From Streptacidiphilus albus JL83 (GTDB taxonomy: Bacteria; Actinomycetota; Actinomycetes; Streptomycetales; Streptomycetaceae): 64,000 nucleotides of DNA. This document shows, one piece after another, positions 60,888 through 64,000 of the stretch (its first letter is position 1; the number at the start of each line of letters is the position of its first letter). The notes under the pieces were generated by a model. The model was not told the DNA's origin, did not search any database, and was given only the letters and a program-made list of their open reading frames with translations. A program made the position numbers and the translations under genes. Location of the stretch: the NCBI RefSeq assembly GCF_000744705.1, contig NZ_JQML01000001.1:2862017-2926016 (forward strand), given 5' to 3'.

Positions 60888-62093
60888 TCACGCCTCCAGG
60901 CGCACCGGCATCAGCAGCGAGAAGGTGTCCTCGCGCTCCGGCAGACGGAGCGCGAGCGGGGTGATCGGGCCGCCGAGCTCCAGCACCAACTGGTCCCGTC
61001 CGCTCACCGCGAGCGCGTCCAGCAGGAACTCCCGGTTCACGCCGACCCACTGGGCGGAGTCGTACCCGCCGTCGCCCCCGTCACTGCCGTCACGGCCGTC
61101 ACTGCCGTGGGCAACGGGGGCGCCGGGAGCGCCGGTGGCCTCGTCGAGCACCGAGACGGTGCCCTCCGCAGTGAGGCGGAGCACCGAGACCGCGTAGGCG
61201 ACGCCGTCCTGCTCCCGCTCCGCGTTCCGGGTACCGCCCTCGACCAGCGCCGTGCGCAGGGCCGCCACGTCCACCGTGACCCGGCGCCCGGCGGCCAGTC
61301 GGGAGAGCCGTCGGTAGTCGGGGAAGTCGGCTTCGATCCTCAGCCCGGCGGTCCGGCTCTCGCCGACCTCCAGGGTGATCCGCTCGCCCTCGACCGTCAG
61401 CACCGCGCTCGTGTCCGCGCCCCTGCTCGTATCCGCCCCCGTGCCCGCGCCGAGCAGGGCACGCATAGAGTCGATCAGCGTGGCCGGGACGAGGACCTGC
61501 ACCGACGGCCCCTCGGCGGAGCTGACCGCGGCGGCGGAGAGGGCCATCCGGTAGCGGTCGGTGGCCACGGTGCGCAGCTCACCGGCACCGTCCGGCTCGC
61601 CGACCGTGATGTCCAGCAGCACACCGGCGAGCATCGGGAACTCCGGGTCGGTGCCGACGGCGAAGCGGACGGAGGCCAGCGCTGCCGCCAGTTCCGCCCC
61701 GGACAGGGTGAGCCGGGTACGGACGGCGGATGCGGTGGTCGTGTTCATGGGGATCTCCCTCAGGGCGAGTAGCTCTCGGACCGTGGAGAGTTCGCGGCGC
61801 GCATCGGCCAGGCCGTCCTCCAGCCGCAGCAGGTGCTCGTCGAGCACCTTGCGGACGAGCGACGGGTCCGCAGCGGCCCAGCCGGCGAGGACCATCCTGA
61901 TGTCCGCCAGCGGAAGCTGGACCCGGCGCAGCCGGGCCAGCAGCCGCGCCTCCGCAAGCTGCGCGGCCGCGTACCAGCGGTAGCCGCTGGACGGGTCCAC
62001 CCAGGCCGGGACCAGTACCCCGGCACCGTCGTAGAAGCGCAGGGCGCTGACGGTCAGACCGCTGCGGCGGGCCAGTTCACCGATGCTGTGCAT
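60888..62093 (-). CDS. MerR DNA-binding domain fused to DNA polymerase III beta-clamp-like domain
   Basis: Protein of 401 residues. Residues 1-70 are a MerR winged helix-turn-helix: HSIGELARRSGLTVSALRFY and YRWYAAAQLAEARLLARLRR, then a coiled-coil helix to about 115. From about residue 120 the sequence follows sliding-clamp domains 2 and 3: LTLSGAELAAALASVRFAVG, FPMLAGVLLDITVGEPDG, VATDRYRMALSAAAV, FPDYRRLSRLAAGRRV, VGVNREFLLDALAVSG and the C-terminal SLLMPVRLEA, equivalent to the DnaN ending. Clamp domain 1 is replaced by the DNA-binding module. ATG 62093 has GGAG at correct spacing. It lies upstream of the PolA-like gene on the same strand. Confidence 0.87.
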   Translation of the reverse strand: MHSIGELARRSGLTVSALRFYDGAGVLVPAWVDPSSGYRWYAAAQLAEARLLARLRRVQLPLADIRMVLAGWAAADPSLVRKVLDEHLLRLEDGLADARRELSTVRELLALREIPMNTTTASAVRTRLTLSGAELAAALASVRFAVGTDPEFPMLAGVLLDITVGEPDGAGELRTVATDRYRMALSAAAVSSAEGPSVQVLVPATLIDSMRALLGAGTGADTSRGADTSAVLTVEGERITLEVGESRTAGLRIEADFPDYRRLSRLAAGRRVTVDVAALRTALVEGGTRNAEREQDGVAYAVSVLRLTAEGTVSVLDEATGAPGAPVAHGSDGRDGSDGGDGGYDSAQWVGVNREFLLDALAVSGRDQLVLELGGPITPLALRLPEREDTFSLLMPVRLEA

Positions 62094-62189
62094 CTCGTTC
62101 TCCACACCGAGGACTCTGCGGGCTCGACCAGGTCGAGGGTCAACCACCCGAGGCGGCCTCCGCCGCCGACGCCTGTGCCCTGGACCCTG

Positions 62190-62861
62190 TCAGCGGGGTG
62201 TCAGGCCCAGGCCGACACCGGGCGCGGGGGCACGACGCGTGATCACGTAGCCGCGCGGTCCGGACAGCCGGAGCCAGGCCGGATGCCGGTGCAGCGCCAC
62301 CTCGTCCGGCTGCCGCAGCAGGCCGGTGAGCTGCGCGGCATGGACGGCCCGCAGGGTCAGGCCGGAGGGATGCACCTGCCGAGACCAGATCGCTTCGGCG
62401 AGCACCTCGGCATCGGCGCCCTCGCGGCGGAATTCGGTGACGGCCGCCCGCACCGCTGCGCGCAACGGCTCGGTCGGCAGGTCGGCCAGGTGCTCCCAGC
62501 CGGTCCTGGGCGGAAGCAGCCCGGCCCAAGCAGGGCCGGTGATCGCGCCCGGCAACTCCAGCTCCCCGAGGCCTTCGGCTGCGCCAGTGCCCTCGGCTGC
62601 GTCCGCACCCTCGGGGGTGTCCAGCGCATCGAGCAGTTGTCCGGCCGAGACGGTCAGGTCCAGCGGGGTCTCCGCAGCCAGCCGGGCGGTGCGGATCGCC
62701 AGCGGACCGCTCTCCCCCAGCGGCAGCCGGGCGAAGACCGCCAGGCCGGCACCGGCCGTCTGCAGCCGGACCGCGGCCGCCTTGTCGAAGCGGATCAGCC
62801 GGACCAGGAAGGCTCCCAGGTCGGCGGAGTCCCGGGCGTCGGCGAAGCGAAGGCGGGTCAC
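62190..62861 (-). CDS. uncharacterised actinobacterial protein
   Basis: Protein of 223 residues, not recognised as a named family. It is Ala/Leu/Arg-rich with no membrane segment or signal. Visible features are an N-terminal FADARDSADLGAFLVRLIRF, an acidic Glu/Ala/Gly linker near residue 85 (EGADAAEGTGAAEGLGELEL), and a helical C-terminal part with LAEAIWSRQVHPSGLTLRAV and a Trp/Arg segment (HPAWLRLSGPRGYVITRR). GTG 62861 overlaps the stop of the thioesterase gene by four bases, so the two are translationally coupled. It lies 96 bases upstream of the MerR-clamp gene on the same strand. No function can be proposed. Confidence 0.75.
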   Translation of the reverse strand: MTRLRFADARDSADLGAFLVRLIRFDKAAAVRLQTAGAGLAVFARLPLGESGPLAIRTARLAAETPLDLTVSAGQLLDALDTPEGADAAEGTGAAEGLGELELPGAITGPAWAGLLPPRTGWEHLADLPTEPLRAAVRAAVTEFRREGADAEVLAEAIWSRQVHPSGLTLRAVHAAQLTGLLRQPDEVALHRHPAWLRLSGPRGYVITRRAPAPGVGLGLTPR

Positions 62862-63283
62862 GCGGCGACCGCTGCGCTGTCCAGGTAGTCGGACAGGAAG
62901 GCGCGCTCACCGACGGTGAGCCGCCGCGGGCGTCCGGCCGCCAGGTCGTAGGGCACGACCACGGTCGAGGCACGGACGTACACCGTGTCCCCGTCCTTGA
63001 TCTCGTAGGAGACCGTGAAAGAGGCGTTGCGGAGCTGGGTCAGCCAGGTCTCGATGGTCACCGGCGTCGGCCGGTAGACCAGCGGCCGGAGGTAGTCGAT
63101 CTCGTGGCGGGCCACCACCGAGCCCTCGGAGAACGCCTTCTCCCCGGCCTCGCCGGCATTGGTGAACGTGAAGTCGATCCGCGCCTCTTCCAGGTACCGG
63201 AGGAAGACCACGTTGTTGACGTGCCCGAACGCGTCCATGTCGGACCAGCGCAGGGGGCAGGCGTATATGTGACGGATGGCCAC
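62858..63283 (-). CDS. hot-dog acyl-CoA thioesterase
   Basis: Thioesterase of 141 residues in the 4-hydroxybenzoyl-CoA thioesterase/YbgC group. The signature PLRWSDMDAFGHVNNVVFLR carries the conserved Asp of the active site, followed by YLEEARIDFTFTNAGEAGE and RHEIDYLRPLVYRPTPVTIE. It would hydrolyse a short- or medium-chain acyl-CoA. GTG 63283 is chosen because GGAG lies seven bases upstream and family members begin here; the longer frame from 63397 adds a Pro-rich piece with no fold. It is followed by the coupled 62190 gene and preceded by the ettA terminator. Confidence 0.87.
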   Translation of the reverse strand: MAIRHIYACPLRWSDMDAFGHVNNVVFLRYLEEARIDFTFTNAGEAGEKAFSEGSVVARHEIDYLRPLVYRPTPVTIETWLTQLRNASFTVSYEIKDGDTVYVRASTVVVPYDLAAGRPRRLTVGERAFLSDYLDSAAVAA

Positions 63284-63310
63284 GGCGTTCTCCGGGAGGC
63301 TGGGGCGGGG

Positions 63311-63378
63311 TACCGCCGGGACAGGGCTTCGGCCCGGTGCAGGGAATCCTGCACGGAGCCGAGCCTGCCCCGGCGGTA
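63311..63378. terminator. long hairpin downstream of ettA
   Basis: TACCGCCGGG and the following 23 bases (63311-63343) pair with the complement at 63348-63378, with few mismatches, around GAAT. The stem is over 30 bp long. It lies 54 bases after the ettA stop and 28 bases before the thioesterase start, so it should end ettA transcription and insulate the thioesterase gene. Confidence 0.7.
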
Positions 63379-63431
63379 TTGCGGTCAGGTGACGCACGGA
63401 TCAGCTCAGGCTGACCCGGGGAGCGCGAGGA

Positions 63432-64000
63432 TCAGCCGCGGGTGAGCTTCTTGTAGGTGGCACGGTGCGGACGAGCCGCATCGGCGCCCAGACGCTCGAC
63501 CTTGTTCTTCTCGTAGGACTCGTAGTTGCCCTCGAACCAGTACCACTTGGACTCGCCCTCGTAGGCGAGGATGTGGGTGGCGACCCGGTCCAGGAACCAC
63601 CGGTCGTGGGAGATGACCACGGCGCAGCCGGGGAACTCCAGCAGCGCGTTCTCCAGCGAGCCGAGGGTCTCGACGTCCAGGTCGTTGGTCGGCTCGTCGA
63701 GGAGGAGCAGGTTCCCGCCGACCTTGAGCGTGAGGGCCAGGTTCAGCCGGTTGCGCTCACCGCCGGAGAGGATGCCGGCCGGCTTCTGCTGGTCCGGGCC
63801 CTTGAAGCCGAAGGCCGAGACATAGGCGCGGGACGGCATCTCGACCTGACCGACGTTGATGTAGTCCAGCTCGTCGGAGACGACGGCCCACAGCGTCTTC
63901 TTCGGGTCGATGTTGGAGCGGCTCTGGTCCACGTAGGAGACCTTGACCGTCTCGCCGATCCGGACCGTACCGGAGTCGGGCTCCTCCAGGCCGAGCAGCA
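63432..64000 (-). CDS. ettA: energy-dependent translational throttle EttA (5' end outside window)
   Basis: C-terminal part of an ABC-F ATPase that binds the ribosomal E site and adjusts entry into elongation according to ATP/ADP. The second ABC domain shows GILSGGERNRLNLALTLKVG (signature), NLLLLDEPTNDLDVETLGSL (Walker B) and AVVISHDRWFLDRVATHIL, and the EttA-type ending AYEGESKWYWFEGNYESYEK and PHRATYKKLTRG. No membrane domain is present. The frame continues past base 64000, so the start is outside. Its transcript ends at the hairpin at 63311-63378. The ending separates EttA from other ABC-F proteins. Confidence 0.93.
   Translation of the reverse strand, partial: LLGLEEPDSGTVRIGETVKVSYVDQSRSNIDPKKTLWAVVSDELDYINVGQVEMPSRAYVSAFGFKGPDQQKPAGILSGGERNRLNLALTLKVGGNLLLLDEPTNDLDVETLGSLENALLEFPGCAVVISHDRWFLDRVATHILAYEGESKWYWFEGNYESYEKNKVERLGADAARPHRATYKKLTRG

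Noticed and set aside
63284-63397. N-terminal extension of the thioesterase to 63397
   Set aside because: It runs through the long ettA hairpin, is Pro-rich and has no ribosome binding site, unlike GTG 63283.

Overview
The window is about 64 kb of very GC-rich DNA with tightly packed, often overlapping genes (ATGA/GTGA junctions), many GTG starts and leaderless-type promoters. This points to a filamentous actinomycete of the Streptomycetaceae (Streptomyces, Kitasatospora or Streptacidiphilus type). An HrdB-like sigma factor, an almost perfect DasR (dre) operator and lineage-typical proteins (MmyB-type regulator, DUF5682, DUF2079) support this. No tRNA, rRNA, CRISPR array, phage or insertion sequence was seen. 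Long open frames opposite real genes are GC-driven shadows and were left out.

Left part (1-11.8 kb). A translationally coupled quartet opens the window: MoxR-type AAA ATPase (cut by the left edge), DUF5682 protein, VWA protein and SWIM zinc-finger protein. A DUF1152 protein follows on the other strand. Next come a small secreted protein with a small membrane partner, a divergent quinone-oxidoreductase/MmyB-regulator pair, and the decayed remains of an alcohol dehydrogenase gene.

Centre (11.8-39.7 kb). This is a large Wzx/Wzy-type surface polysaccharide locus arranged in several opposing transcription units. It encodes a priming glycosylphosphotransferase, a GT26 (WecG/TagA) transferase, four GT2 transferases, a flippase, three Wzz-like proteins (one fused to a Wzy-like polymerase) and a secreted DUF4082 protein. 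Sugar-nucleotide genes include a UDP-GlcNAc 2-epimerase, a UDP-sugar dehydrogenase, a Gfo/Idh oxidoreductase, an NAD-dependent epimerase, two DegT aminotransferases and two acetyltransferases. Together these could make UDP-ManNAcA or the 2,3-diacetamido form plus a second amino sugar. An MFS transporter and a beta-propeller protein close the locus.

Right part (39.7-64 kb). After an orphan adenylate kinase, a DUF2079 membrane protein, a GATase/GntR pair and a YhgE-like membrane protein comes the most striking unit. It is a cellulose-synthase-like GT2 followed by one polypeptide joining an OafA-type acyltransferase, an SGNH domain and a glycoside hydrolase family 16 domain. A 15/16 match to the DasR operator lies 50 bp upstream, which suggests control by N-acetylglucosamine availability. 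Further right are regulators and a GNAT enzyme, a shortened HrdB paralogue, and a DNA-repair-flavoured stretch: an Ogt methyltransferase, a 2OG-Fe(II) oxygenase, a family A DNA polymerase and a MerR/beta-clamp fusion. The window ends inside ettA.
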